Assembly (NCBI RefSeq): GCF_002778275.1
Contig: NZ_NESG01000007.1
Span: forward strand, 186,001 to 250,000
Direction of reading: 5' to 3'
Source of the DNA: Limnohabitans sp. G3-2
GTDB taxonomy: Bacteria > Pseudomonadota > Gammaproteobacteria > Burkholderiales > Burkholderiaceae_C
DNA: 64,000 bases
The stretch's first letter is position 1; each line of letters opens with the position of its first letter. The position numbers were made by a program, and so were the translations under genes. The notes under the pieces were generated by a model. The model saw only the letters and a program-made list of their open reading frames with translations. It was not told where the DNA came from and did no database searches. Below, in pieces: positions 17,406 through 25,754 of the stretch.

Positions 17406-18383
17406 ATGGCCGACTATCAAAACCTGTTCACCACGGTGCAAGCCGTGGGCCCAGTGCACCAAGGGGTGCCACTGGGACACGGCAACAGCCCGCGCACCGG
17501 GCAGCCCCTGATCAACTACTGGGTGGGCAAGGTGGGCAATGCCCAGCTGGGGCCCATCTACTTAGGCGGCTTGGGCCTGGTCTCGCTGGTGTGCGGTCTG
17601 ATCGCGTTCACCCTGATCGGCATGAACATGCTCGCTTCGGTGAACTACGACCCCATCCAGTTTGTGCGCCAGCTGTTCTGGTTGTCTCTGGAGCCGCCAC
17701 CCCCGAGCTATGGCCTGAGCTTGCCCCCACTCAACCAGGGCGGCTGGTTCCTGATCGTCGGACTGTTCCTCACCGCCTCGGTCTTGTTCTGGTGGGCGCG
17801 CACTTACCGCCGTGCGGTGGAGCTGGGCATGGGCACGCACATCGCTTGGGCGTTCGCCGCTGCCATCTGGTTGTTCCTGGTGTTGGGCCTGTTCCGCCCG
17901 ATCTTGATGGGTTCATGGGGTGAGGCGGTGCCCTACGGCATCTTCTCCCACCTGGACTGGACGGCCGCTTTCTCGCTGCGCTACGGCAACCTGTTCTACA
18001 ACCCGTTCCATGCGCTGTCCATCGTGTTCCTTTACGGATCGGCCCTGCTCTTTGCCATGCACGGTGCGACGATTTTGGCGGTCACACGCTTTGGCGGCGA
18101 ACGCGAGATCGAGCAGATCACCGACCGGGGCACCGCCTCTGAGCGTGCCGCGCTGTTCTGGCGCTGGACCATGGGCTTCAACGCCACCATGGAATCGATT
18201 CACCGCTGGGCCTGGTGGTTTGCGGTGTTGTGCCCCATCACGGGCGGTATCGGCATCTTGCTGACGGGCACCGTGGTGGACAACTGGTACCTCTGGGCCA
18301 TCAAGCATGGCGTGGCGCCACCGTACCCCGAAATTTTCCCCGCGATGGTGGACCCCGCACTGAGCACTGGAGGCAAGCCATGA
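17406..18383 (+). CDS. pufM: Photosynthetic reaction centre subunit M
   Basis: A 325-residue five-helix partner of PufL. The segments [20 protein letters not shown] (special pair side) and [19 protein letters not shown] with [10 protein letters not shown] (non-haem iron and QA side) are diagnostic. A C-terminal extension of about 20 residues reaches the periplasm, as in species whose reaction centre carries a cytochrome subunit. The stop overlaps the pufC start as ATGA. A GAGGAG Shine-Dalgarno precedes the ATG. Confidence 0.98.
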   Translation: MADYQNLFTTVQAVGPVHQGVPLGHGNSPRTGQPLINYWVGKVGNAQLGPIYLGGLGLVSLVCGLIAFTLIGMNMLASVNYDPIQFVRQLFWLSLEPPPPSYGLSLPPLNQGGWFLIVGLFLTASVLFWWARTYRRAVELGMGTHIAWAFAAAIWLFLVLGLFRPILMGSWGEAVPYGIFSHLDWTAAFSLRYGNLFYNPFHALSIVFLYGSALLFAMHGATILAVTRFGGEREIEQITDRGTASERAALFWRWTMGFNATMESIHRWAWWFAVLCPITGGIGILLTGTVVDNWYLWAIKHGVAPPYPEIFPAMVDPALSTGGKP

Positions 18384-19441
18384 ACATGAAGACCTTGAAC
18401 ACATTCGGCTGGGCCGCCCGCTGGGCCAAAGGCCTGGGCCTGGCACTGGCCGGTTTGGTGCTCGCTGGCTGCGAGCGCCCTGTGCCCGAGACGGTGCAAA
18501 GCGGTTACCGTGGCACCGGCATGGCGCAGATCTACAACGCCCGCCTGCTCGAAGTCAAAACCGAAAAAAATCAGCCGCCTGTGGCCATTCCTTCGGCCGG
18601 CTCCGATGGCCCCAAGGCCTCGCAGGTCTACAAGAACGTCAAGGTCCTGGGTGACCTGAGCGTGGGTGATTTCAACCGTTTGATGGTCTCCATGAGCAGC
18701 TGGGTCGCGCCCAACGAGGGCTGCGCGTATTGCCATGCGCTGCCCAACTTCGAAGACGACAGCAAATACACCAAGGTGGTGGCGCGTCGCATGGTCGAGA
18801 TGACCCAGCACATCAACGCCGATTGGCAGCCCCACGTCTCCAAAACCGGTGTGACCTGCTACACCTGCCACCGCGGTGAACCCGTGCCCAATGCCATCTG
18901 GTTCAAGGCCGATCCACAACCGCAAGGCTCGAACTTCATCGGCGACAAAACCGGTCAAAACACCCCTTCACCGGTGGTGAATTTGTCCTCGCTGCCCAAC
19001 GATCCTTTCACCCCTTTCTTGCTGGGTGACCAGAAGATCCGTGTGAACGGCCCCACCGCATTGCCATCGGGTAACCGCATGTCGATCAAGCAGGCCGAGT
19101 GGACCTACGGGCTGATGACGCACATGTCGACCTCCTTGGGCGTCAACTGCACGTATTGCCACAACACCCAATCCTTCCAAAACTGGGAAAACAGCCCGCC
19201 CCAGCGCACGACGGCTTGGCACGGCATCCGCATGGCCCGAGACCTGAACCTGACCTACATGGAGCCTTTGACGGAAGTCTTTCCGGCGCACCGCAAGGGC
19301 CCGCTGGGTGATGTGGCCAAGCTCAACTGCGCCACTTGCCACCAAGGCGCCTACAAGCCGCTCAATGGTGCGCAAATGGCCAAAGACTTTCCCGAGTTGC
19401 TCAAACCTGCTTTGGCCGCGGCCAAAGTGGCGTCCAAGTAG
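18380..19441 (+). CDS. pufC: Reaction-centre tetraheme cytochrome c subunit
   Basis: A 353-residue periplasmic lipoprotein. The signal peptide ends in the lipobox LAGC with C31 as the acylated residue. Four CxxCH heme sites lie near residues 115 (CAYCH), 160 (CYTCH), 257 (CTYCH) and 317 (CATCH), so all four hemes are kept. It re-reduces the photo-oxidised special pair and receives electrons from soluble carriers; the HiPIP encoded at 57119 is a plausible donor. Its maturation requires the Ccm system, whose genes also lie in this window. Overlaps pufM by 4 bp. Confidence 0.97.
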   Translation: MNMKTLNTFGWAARWAKGLGLALAGLVLAGCERPVPETVQSGYRGTGMAQIYNARLLEVKTEKNQPPVAIPSAGSDGPKASQVYKNVKVLGDLSVGDFNRLMVSMSSWVAPNEGCAYCHALPNFEDDSKYTKVVARRMVEMTQHINADWQPHVSKTGVTCYTCHRGEPVPNAIWFKADPQPQGSNFIGDKTGQNTPSPVVNLSSLPNDPFTPFLLGDQKIRVNGPTALPSGNRMSIKQAEWTYGLMTHMSTSLGVNCTYCHNTQSFQNWENSPPQRTTAWHGIRMARDLNLTYMEPLTEVFPAHRKGPLGDVAKLNCATCHQGAYKPLNGAQMAKDFPELLKPALAAAKVASK

Positions 19442-19470
19442 ATTCACTGACGCTTGACCGGACACCTGTC

Positions 19471-20310
19471 ATGGAAGCCATCACATCACTTCATGACCCG
19501 CTGTCCGGCGTGGTGGTGGTGTTGCTGGCCGACTTTTTGCGTCAACACCAAGGTTGGGGCTGGCTGCGCTTGGTCGCAGGGGCCAACCCCTACAAAGAGG
19601 TGCCGGGTCTGACCATGGTCAAGGTCATGGGCAGTGGCCATGCGGGCGGGTTCAGCCTGCGCCCCAGCGCCACGCATCAAGGCCTGATTTGCACATTCAG
19701 CCACCTCGACTTGGCTTTGCAGTTTTTGGACAGTCCGGCCGTGCAGGCTTACCGCAGCCGTGCCCGTGAATGCTGGACCGGCGTGATGGCGGTGCAATCG
19801 GCACGCGGACATTGGGACAAGCAGGCGTGGCAAAGCAGCACGCCGCAAGCCTTGGGGGCCTCGGGTCGTGCGGCTTTGTCGTGCGCGCCGACCAACTCAG
19901 CGCCTTTTGCGGTGCTGACCCGCGCGAGCATCGTCCCCACCAAGGCCATGGCATTTTGGCGCTATGCCCCCGCCGCGCAAGCCGATTTGGACCAATCCCC
20001 GGGCTGCCTTTTGGCCATGGGTTTGGGGGAGGCGCCCTTGGTGCGCCAATGCACCTTCAGTCTGTGGCAGGACACCGCGTCCATGCTCCATTACGCCCAC
20101 CAAGGCGCTCACCAAGTGGCCAGTGCGGCGGCCTACAAGCACCAGTTTTTCTCGGAGTCCCTGTTCGTGCGCATGCAGGTGCTGCAAATGGCCGGTGTGT
20201 GGAAAGGGCAGCCTTTCCGTTACCCCCATCCCAACGAAGCCAGGGCCTCAGAAGGTGTTGACCGCTTCGCTGAAGCCGATTCGTTCACGCCAGAGGCCAG
20301 CCATGTCTGA
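19471..20310 (+). CDS. crtA: Spheroidene monooxygenase
   Basis: A 279-residue CrtA-family protein that introduces the 2-keto group to convert spheroidene to spheroidenone with oxygen. Recognisable segments are VPGLTMVKVMGSGHAGGFSL, LTRASIVPTKAMAFWRY and CTFSLWQDTASMLHYAH. Longer than the Rhodobacter protein by a few dozen residues. The ATG at 19471 has a poor Shine-Dalgarno, so translation may depend on the upstream pufC. It overlaps crtD by 8 bp. Its presence implies a switch to keto-carotenoids under oxygen. Confidence 0.9.
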   Translation: MEAITSLHDPLSGVVVVLLADFLRQHQGWGWLRLVAGANPYKEVPGLTMVKVMGSGHAGGFSLRPSATHQGLICTFSHLDLALQFLDSPAVQAYRSRARECWTGVMAVQSARGHWDKQAWQSSTPQALGASGRAALSCAPTNSAPFAVLTRASIVPTKAMAFWRYAPAAQADLDQSPGCLLAMGLGEAPLVRQCTFSLWQDTASMLHYAHQGAHQVASAAAYKHQFFSESLFVRMQVLQMAGVWKGQPFRYPHPNEARASEGVDRFAEADSFTPEASHV

Positions 20311-21835
20311 GCACAAGGTCGTCATCGTGGGCGCGGGCATGGGCGGCTTGAGCAGTGCCCTCCTGTTGGCGCATCAAGGCTTGGATGTCACGGTCGTGGA
20401 AACCTCGGACGCACCCGGAGGCAAAGTGCACAGCCGCGAGGTCCAAGGCGCCCACATCGACAGCGGCCCCACGGTGTTCACCATGCGCTGGGTATTCGAC
20501 GACTTGTTTCGCCAAGTGGGCACGCGTCTCGAAGCTGAGATGCACATCACGCCTTTGCAAGTTTTGGCGCGGCATTTTTGGCCCGATGGCAGCCAACTTG
20601 ACTTGTCCGCCAACGCCCAAGAAAGTGAAACCGCCATCGCCGCATGGTCGGGCGGCGACGAGGCGCGGCGCTTCCGTGATTTTTGCAAAACCACGCGCCA
20701 ACTGTATGCCACGCTGGAAGGCCCCATGATCCGCGCCCAGCGCCCCAACATGGGTGGCTTCATGGGTGATTTGGGCCTGCGGGGTTTGGGCGTTTTGGCC
20801 CAACTGGGCCCCATGCGCAACCTGTGGCAACAACTGGGCCACCAATTCCACGATCCGCGCTTGCGTCAGTTGTTTGCACGCTACGCCACCTACTGCGGTT
20901 CATCGCCTTGGCAGGCTCCCGCCACCCTGATGCTGATCGCACAGGTCGAGATGGACGGGGTCTGGTCGGTGGAGGGGGGCATGGTCGGGATGGCCCAGGC
21001 CTTGGCCCGCGTTGCGCGTCGCCATGGCGCGGTGTTCCGATACCAAAGCACATGTCAGCGCATCGAAAAGCGCCAAGGCCGCGTGTGTGGCGTGCATTTG
21101 ACGTCGGGCGAGTTCTTGCCCGCTGACCGCGTGATCTTCAATGGCGATGCGGGCGCTCTGCGCCAAGGATTATTGGGTGAAGAGGTCCGCCAAGCGGTGC
21201 CCGCCAGCGCGCCGCCGCGTTCCTTGTCGGCATTGACCTGGTCCCTCCACACCCCTGTCGCGGGTGTGGCGCTGGATCGGCACAACGTGTTTTTTCAGAA
21301 CACCTACGCCAGCGAGTTCGAGGACATCTTCGAGCACCAGCGACTGCCTCGTCAACCGACGGTGTACGTCTGCGCGCAAGACCGGCCCGCGTCGCTGCCC
21401 GTGGGCGCCGATGAGCGTATTTTTTGTTTGGTCAACGCCCCTGCCTGCGGAGATGGCAACGCGATCACCGAGGAGGCTTTAGAACAATGCCAAACGCAAA
21501 CTTTTCAGCACCTGCGCCAACTGGGCCTGCACCTGCAGCCCACGGCGGCCAACAGCCTGCGCACGACGCCCCAGGATTTCCATCGGCGCTTTCCAGCCAG
21601 CGGGGGAGCCCTGTACGGGCAGGCGACGCACGGCTGGACCAGCATCTTCAGCAGACCTGGCTGCGCCACACCCCTGCAGGGCCTGTATCTGGCGGGGGGC
21701 AGCGTGCATCCGGGGCCGGGCGTGCCGATGGCAGCCTTGTCCGGGCAACGGGCGGCCGAGGCCGTGATGGCGAGCCTCGCTTCGACCAGCACGTTCCCGA
21801 TGGGGGCTACCTTTGGTGGTATGTCGACGCCATGA
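20303..21835 (+). CDS. crtD: Methoxy/hydroxyneurosporene 3,4-desaturase
   Basis: A 510-residue FAD-dependent desaturase of the CrtI family. The dinucleotide-binding motif VIVGAGMGGLSSALLLAHQG opens the protein and the C-terminal flavin motif LYLAGGSVHPGPGVPMAALS closes it. It differs from the CrtI in this window (27259-28842), and its place between crtA and crtC identifies it as CrtD, which inserts the C3,4 double bond. The start overlaps the crtA stop. The last 110 or so codons also carry an open alternate frame continuous with crtC. Confidence 0.92.
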   Translation: MSEHKVVIVGAGMGGLSSALLLAHQGLDVTVVETSDAPGGKVHSREVQGAHIDSGPTVFTMRWVFDDLFRQVGTRLEAEMHITPLQVLARHFWPDGSQLDLSANAQESETAIAAWSGGDEARRFRDFCKTTRQLYATLEGPMIRAQRPNMGGFMGDLGLRGLGVLAQLGPMRNLWQQLGHQFHDPRLRQLFARYATYCGSSPWQAPATLMLIAQVEMDGVWSVEGGMVGMAQALARVARRHGAVFRYQSTCQRIEKRQGRVCGVHLTSGEFLPADRVIFNGDAGALRQGLLGEEVRQAVPASAPPRSLSALTWSLHTPVAGVALDRHNVFFQNTYASEFEDIFEHQRLPRQPTVYVCAQDRPASLPVGADERIFCLVNAPACGDGNAITEEALEQCQTQTFQHLRQLGLHLQPTAANSLRTTPQDFHRRFPASGGALYGQATHGWTSIFSRPGCATPLQGLYLAGGSVHPGPGVPMAALSGQRAAEAVMASLASTSTFPMGATFGGMSTP

Positions 21836-22695
21836 GTGACGACGGCCAACACGGGATCACCCTCATTGCCTTTGTGGGCAGTGTGTTTTCGCCTTACTAC
21901 GCTTGGGCCCGCAAGAGCGGCCCGGCCAACCCCGACAACCATTGCGCTTTGAATGTGGCCATTTACAGCCAAGGCCAAGGCCGTTGGGCCATGACCGAAC
22001 GCGGTCAGCGCCATTGCCACCGCAGTGAGCGCCAATTCAAGATCGGTCCCAGCCAAATGAGCTGGGATGGCGATTGCCTGACGATTGACATCGAAGAAGT
22101 CTGTGTGCCCATTCCGCGCCGTGTGCGAGGCCGCATCCGCTTGTGGCCGCAGCAGCTGTTTGGCTATTCCACGCCCTTGGATGCGGCTGGCCAGCACCGT
22201 TGGGGGCCCTTGGCCCCGGCCTCTCGCATCGAAGTGGATCTGAGTGCGCCCGACTTGAAATGGCAAGGCCACGCTTACCTCGATTCGAACGAAGGCGACG
22301 AGCCTGTGGATCGGGGTTTCCACACCTGGGACTGGTCACGCGCCCGCATGCGCGATGGCAGCACCTTGGTGTTTTACGACATGCAAGCGCCGGGCACGAG
22401 CGACCGGGCGCTTTCGCTGCGGTTCACCCCCAAGGGCACGGTGGAGCCGGTGACGCTGCCGCCCGTGCAGCGCCTGCCCAAGACCGGCTGGCGCATCGAG
22501 CGGCGCATGCGCAGCGCGCAAGCCGTGCGTGTGCACGAGCAATTGGAAGACACCCCTTTTTACCAGCGTGCTTTGCTGCAATTTGAGCACGCAGGCGAGC
22601 CCTTGCTCGCCTTCCATGAAACCCTGTCGGTGCCGCGTTTGGTGTCACCGGTGGTTCAAGCCATGCTGCCCTGGCGCATGCCGAGGCGGGCTTGA
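21832..22695 (+). CDS. crtC: Carotenoid 1,2-hydratase (hydroxyneurosporene synthase)
   Basis: A 287-residue protein from the ATG that overlaps the crtD stop as ATGA, comparable in length with Rhodobacter CrtC. LIAFVGSVFSPYYAWAR, NHCALNVAIY and HRWGPLAPASRIEVDL are family hallmarks. It adds water across the terminal double bond of neurosporene or lycopene. Oddly, the frame stays open upstream inside crtD and encodes GGYLWWYVDA immediately before the ATG, a stretch conserved in longer CrtC proteins, yet no ATG, GTG or TTG is available for over 100 codons. Either a non-canonical start is used or the N terminus has been lost. Confidence 0.88.
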   Translation: MSDDGQHGITLIAFVGSVFSPYYAWARKSGPANPDNHCALNVAIYSQGQGRWAMTERGQRHCHRSERQFKIGPSQMSWDGDCLTIDIEEVCVPIPRRVRGRIRLWPQQLFGYSTPLDAAGQHRWGPLAPASRIEVDLSAPDLKWQGHAYLDSNEGDEPVDRGFHTWDWSRARMRDGSTLVFYDMQAPGTSDRALSLRFTPKGTVEPVTLPPVQRLPKTGWRIERRMRSAQAVRVHEQLEDTPFYQRALLQFEHAGEPLLAFHETLSVPRLVSPVVQAMLPWRMPRRA

Positions 22696-22696
22696 G

Positions 22697-22807
22697 ATGA
22701 ACAACCTTGAACGTGATGTCAAGGCAACCCCATTCCTGGCCATGGTGGCCAAGAATAGCCCTCGTGCGGGCCGTGCACGTCTTCTGCAAGGAGAAAACTA
22801 TGTCTAA
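22697..22807 (+). CDS. Possible 36-residue leader ORF before pucB
   Basis: An ATG directly after the crtC stop opens 36 codons that end in TAA overlapping the pucB start (ATGTCTAA). The product, starting MNNLERDVKATPFLAMVAK, has no family that I recognise. The overlap geometry suggests translational coupling to pucB, which also has its own AAGGAG. It could be chance. Confidence 0.3.
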   Translation: MNNLERDVKATPFLAMVAKNSPRAGRARLLQGENYV

Positions 22808-22952
22808 CTCAGACAAAGTCTGGCCAACGGGACTGACCGAGGCCGAATCGGAAGAGATTCACCGCAATCTCATCCAGGGTACGCAGATCTTCGGCATGAT
22901 TGCCGCTTTTGCTCACCTGCTGGCCTACATCTACTCACCCTGGCTCAAGTAA
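22800..22952 (+). CDS. pucB: LH2 antenna beta polypeptide
   Basis: A 50-residue antenna chain. KVWPTGLTEAESEEIHRNLI is the typical LH2 beta N terminus, with H21, and the membrane-buried BChl ligand is H39 (AFAHLLAYIYSPWL). A strong CAAGGAG precedes the ATG. It forms peripheral LH2 rings with PucA, encoded 12 bp downstream. The LH2 genes are embedded in the main cluster rather than in a distant puc operon. Confidence 0.95.
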   Translation: MSNSDKVWPTGLTEAESEEIHRNLIQGTQIFGMIAAFAHLLAYIYSPWLK

Positions 22953-22964
22953 AGGAGAAGCATC

Positions 22965-23159
22965 ATGATCTACTCGAAAATGTGGTGCGTGGTGAAACCT
23001 TCGGTGGGTATTCCGGTGTTCATTGCGGCTGTGGCGATCTCGTCGTTCAGCGTGCATTTGGCCCTGACAACCAACACCACCTGGGTGAAAAGCTTCTTGA
23101 ACGGTGGTACCAAAGTGGTCGCTGCGGCGCCTGCTGCGGATTCTGCGGTGAAGAAGTAA
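22965..23159 (+). CDS. pucA: LH2 antenna alpha polypeptide (B800-820-like)
   Basis: A 64-residue alpha chain. The BChl ligand is H31 (SSFSVHLALTT) and N37-T38-T39-W40 matches the LH2 consensus. Residues 44-45 are Phe-Leu (WVKSFLNGG). In B850 complexes these are usually Tyr-Trp, whose hydrogen bonds red-shift the pigments, whereas Phe-Leu is found in B800-820 (LH3) complexes. A blue-shifted absorption is therefore predicted. A C-terminal alanine-rich tail extends beyond the helix. GGAGAAG precedes the ATG. Confidence 0.94.
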   Translation: MIYSKMWCVVKPSVGIPVFIAAVAISSFSVHLALTTNTTWVKSFLNGGTKVVAAAPAADSAVKK

Positions 23160-23210
23160 AGGGTGAAAGCCCGAACGGCCAAGCGCGAAAGCGCTTGGTC
23201 TTTCTGATTT

Positions 23211-24608
23211 ATGAACAAAACCAAATCTCGTTCTTCTTGGGCGAACTCGCTGGCCAGTCTCGGTCCGCGTTTCATGCCCTTTGCCGACGCTGCCAGCGAT
23301 GATTTGCCTTTGTCGCGTTTGCTGCGTCTGTCGCTGTTTCAAATTTCTGTGGGCATGGCCATGGTCATGCTGGTGGGCACCCTCAACCGCGTGATGATTG
23401 TGGAGCTGAAAGTGCCCGCCACGCTGGTGTCCTTCATGGTGGCTTTGCCGCTGCTCATGGCGCCGCTGCGGGCGCTCATCGGCTTTCGCTCGGACAACCA
23501 CCGCTCTCAACTGGGCTGGCGGCGCGTGCCCTACATCTGGATGGGCAGCTTGCTGCAATTCGGCGGTTTTTCCATCATGCCTTTTGCGCTGCTGGTGCTC
23601 AGTGGTGCGGGCCAGTCCAGCCAGGCCCCCGCTTGGGTTGGCTTGGTGGGCGCTGCGGGCGCCTTCGTGCTGGTGGGCATTGGCATGCACACGGTGCAAA
23701 CCGCGGGCCTGGCCCTCGCCACCGACTTGGCGCCGCCTGAGAGCCAACCCAAGGTGGTGGGCCTCATGTACGTGATGCAACTGCTGGGCATGATCGGCAG
23801 CGCCCTGATGCTGGGCCACTTGTTGCGCGACTACAGCCCCGGCCAACTGATCCGTGTGGTGCAAGCCGTGGCCGTGATGACGCTGGTGCTCAACGTGGTG
23901 GCCCTGTGGAAGCAAGAGCCTCGCAGCCGCACGCGCAAACCCGGTACACCCCTCGAGCACAGTTTTGGCCAAGCCTGGCAGTTGTTTTGCCAAGGCCCCA
24001 ACACCGTGCGCCGTTTGTTGGCCGTGGGTTTGGGCACCATGGCCTTCACCATGGAAGACGTGTTGCTGGAGCCCTATGGGGGTGAAATTCTCAACCTCAG
24101 TGTGTCCACCACCACCCTGCTCACGGCCACGCTGGCTCTGGGGGGGCTGATCGGATTTGCTTGGGCCTCGCGTGTGCTGAGCCAGGGCCAAGATGCTTAC
24201 CGCATGGCCAGTTGGGGGGCTTGGGTGGGGGTGCCTGCATTTGTCTGTGTGATCGCTTCAGCGCCGATGGATTCACCGGTTTTGTTTGCCATGGGCATTT
24301 TCCTGATCGGTTTGGGCGGCGGCCTGTTTGCCCACGGCACTTTGACGGCCACCATGCAAATGGCCCCACCCGAACAGGTGGGTTTGGCCATGGGCGCTTG
24401 GGGCGCGGTGCAGGCCACGGCAGCGGGTCTGGGCATGGCCGCAGGCGGCTTGGTGCGCGACGGCGTGGCCCTGGGCAGCAGCTCCGTCCTCGGTTATTCG
24501 GCGGTTTATGGCCTCGAAATTGTCTTGCTGGCCCTGACCCTGTGGGCCATGGCGCCCATGATGCGGCCAGCCCGTCCCTCTGTACGGACGACGCCCAACT
24601 CTGCATAA
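23211..24608 (+). CDS. pucC: PucC-family LH2 assembly / BChl delivery transporter
   Basis: A 465-residue twelve-helix protein of the BCD (PucC/LhaA) branch of the major facilitator superfamily. The start of the transporter core LLRLSLFQISVGMAMVMLVG and TLNRVMIVEL is diagnostic, as is IGFRSDNHRSQLGWRRVPYI. PucC is needed for LH2 assembly, probably by handing over bacteriochlorophyll or shepherding antenna chains. It lies directly after pucBA, which distinguishes it from lhaA (32684-34141) and from the relative after bchG (46647). Confidence 0.92.
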   Translation: MNKTKSRSSWANSLASLGPRFMPFADAASDDLPLSRLLRLSLFQISVGMAMVMLVGTLNRVMIVELKVPATLVSFMVALPLLMAPLRALIGFRSDNHRSQLGWRRVPYIWMGSLLQFGGFSIMPFALLVLSGAGQSSQAPAWVGLVGAAGAFVLVGIGMHTVQTAGLALATDLAPPESQPKVVGLMYVMQLLGMIGSALMLGHLLRDYSPGQLIRVVQAVAVMTLVLNVVALWKQEPRSRTRKPGTPLEHSFGQAWQLFCQGPNTVRRLLAVGLGTMAFTMEDVLLEPYGGEILNLSVSTTTLLTATLALGGLIGFAWASRVLSQGQDAYRMASWGAWVGVPAFVCVIASAPMDSPVLFAMGIFLIGLGGGLFAHGTLTATMQMAPPEQVGLAMGAWGAVQATAAGLGMAAGGLVRDGVALGSSSVLGYSAVYGLEIVLLALTLWAMAPMMRPARPSVRTTPNSA

Positions 24609-24656
24609 TCCAGCTTTTGCTTGTCCCGTCCTTCACCCTCAACCCAAGGAAAAACC

Positions 24657-24752
24657 ATGGAAATCAAACACATTCTCATCATCATGTTCGTGGTTTTTTG
24701 CCTGTTCATGCTGGCCAACTGGTTCAACCGCCCGAAAAACCCACGCAAGTGA
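24657..24752 (+). CDS. 31-residue single-helix membrane peptide after pucC
   Basis: AAGGAAAAACC precedes an ATG that opens a 31-codon frame: MEIKHILIIMFVVFCLFMLA forms one membrane helix, followed by a basic tail NWFNRPKNPRK. It sits 48 bp after pucC and just before a terminator, so it is the last gene of the 16-kb plus-strand block. Small one-helix gamma chains exist in some LH1 and LH2 complexes, and one hypothesis is a similar accessory subunit. No homologue is known to me. Confidence 0.6.
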   Translation: MEIKHILIIMFVVFCLFMLANWFNRPKNPRK

Positions 24753-24775
24753 TGCTGGACGTTTTCCAACTCAAT

Positions 24776-24798
24776 AACCGCCCTCGTGGCGGTTTTTT
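24776..24798 (+). terminator. Rho-independent terminator of the crtE-pucC block
   Basis: AACCGCC-CTCGT-GGCGGTT followed by TTTT: a perfect 7-bp G/C-rich stem and a T-run, 23 bp after the 31-residue peptide stop. It ends the plus-strand block and stands convergent to the amino-acid exporter gene. Confidence 0.85.
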
Positions 24799-24826
24799 GT
24801 GGGCTGCTTGCGGCCGATGGGGACTT

Positions 24827-25474
24827 TCAGAGCGCGCTCACAACATGGCGAATCAGCAAAGCCGACAGCACCCACATGGTGACCCCGATCAGGGCGTCCA
24901 GCACCTGCCAGGCGCGGGGGCGGGCAAACCAGGGCGCTAACCACCGTGCCCCAAAGCCCAAGGCGCTGAACCACAGCAAACTGGCCGAGCTGGCCCCGGC
25001 CGCAAACCAGCCCTGCATGGACGATGGCTGCTGCGCCCCGATGCTGCCCACCAGCAGCACCGCATCCAGATACACATGCGGGTTGAGCAAGGTGAAAGCC
25101 GCCGCTTGGGCCAACACCGCTACACGGCCCAGTCCCTGACCGGTGCTGGTCACATCCAACGCGCTGGTTTGGCGCGCCCGCTGAAGGGCCCGCCAGCCAT
25201 ACATCGCCAAAAATGCCGCCCCGCCCAAGGCCAAAGCCTGTGCCAGCAGGGGCCGCTCGCCCAAGGCTTGGGCCATGCCGAACACGCCGCCCGTGATCAG
25301 CACCGCATCAGCGACCGCACAAAAAGCCACCACGCTGCCCACATGCTCGCGGCGCAGACCCTGACGCAAAACAAACGCGTTTTGCGCGCCAATGGCCACG
25401 ATCAGCCCGAGGCTGAGCAACAGGCCTTGGGCAAAGACGGGGCCCACGTCCGAGAGGGTGTTATTCCAATTCAT
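24827..25474 (-). CDS. LysE/ArgO-family amino acid exporter
   Basis: A 215-residue membrane protein with about six helices. GLLLSLGLIVAIGAQNAFVL is the LysE/ArgO N-terminal signature, and LLNPHVYLDAVLLVG is the conserved middle motif. Such proteins export lysine or arginine. I start at the ATG at 25474; a longer frame to 25516 adds basic residues without family character. It is not evidently part of photosynthesis and marks an insertion point between the two large operons. Confidence 0.85.
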   Translation of the reverse strand: MNWNNTLSDVGPVFAQGLLLSLGLIVAIGAQNAFVLRQGLRREHVGSVVAFCAVADAVLITGGVFGMAQALGERPLLAQALALGGAAFLAMYGWRALQRARQTSALDVTSTGQGLGRVAVLAQAAAFTLLNPHVYLDAVLLVGSIGAQQPSSMQGWFAAGASSASLLWFSALGFGARWLAPWFARPRAWQVLDALIGVTMWVLSALLIRHVVSAL

Positions 25475-25754
25475 GGCCGCTATTTTCGCAGGTGCTTTTG
25501 AATGGGCCGCACGCACGCTTCACGTTTCGCCGTTGGCCGGCCTGGGCTGGGGCTTGAATACGACCGCAGGGGTTGCGCTACACCTGCACAGTGCTGCCTG
25601 GGTGGCATGGATGCCTGACCCACCCTTGGATGTGCCCTTGTATGGGCAGGAAACCCGCGCTCAATCCGCCGTGATGGAGGGCTTGAGTCGCGCTGTGCTG
25701 AAAGCGGCTCAAGACAGCTTGATCACTCAAACCACAGGCATCCGTATCGGCTGA
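25473..25754 (+). CDS. Hypothetical protein, 93 residues, doubtful
   Basis: A plus-strand frame starting MAAIFAGAFEWAARTLHV fills the 252-bp space between the amino-acid exporter and the BLUF gene. Its ATG shares bases with the exporter start and its 3' end runs 28 bp into the BLUF gene. The composition is plausible for a soluble protein, but there is no Shine-Dalgarno and no recognisable motif. It may be a chance frame. Confidence 0.3.
   Translation: MAAIFAGAFEWAARTLHVSPLAGLGWGLNTTAGVALHLHSAAWVAWMPDPPLDVPLYGQETRAQSAVMEGLSRAVLKAAQDSLITQTTGIRIG

Noticed and set aside
21424..22695. Longer crtC starting at 21424 or 21487
   Set aside because: It would overlap crtD by about 350-410 bp; the upstream residues, apart from the last dozen, look like alternate-frame translation.
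22935..24191. 418-codon minus-strand frame over pucA and pucC
   Set aside because: Antisense to certain genes and of highly biased composition (His/Gln/Arg).
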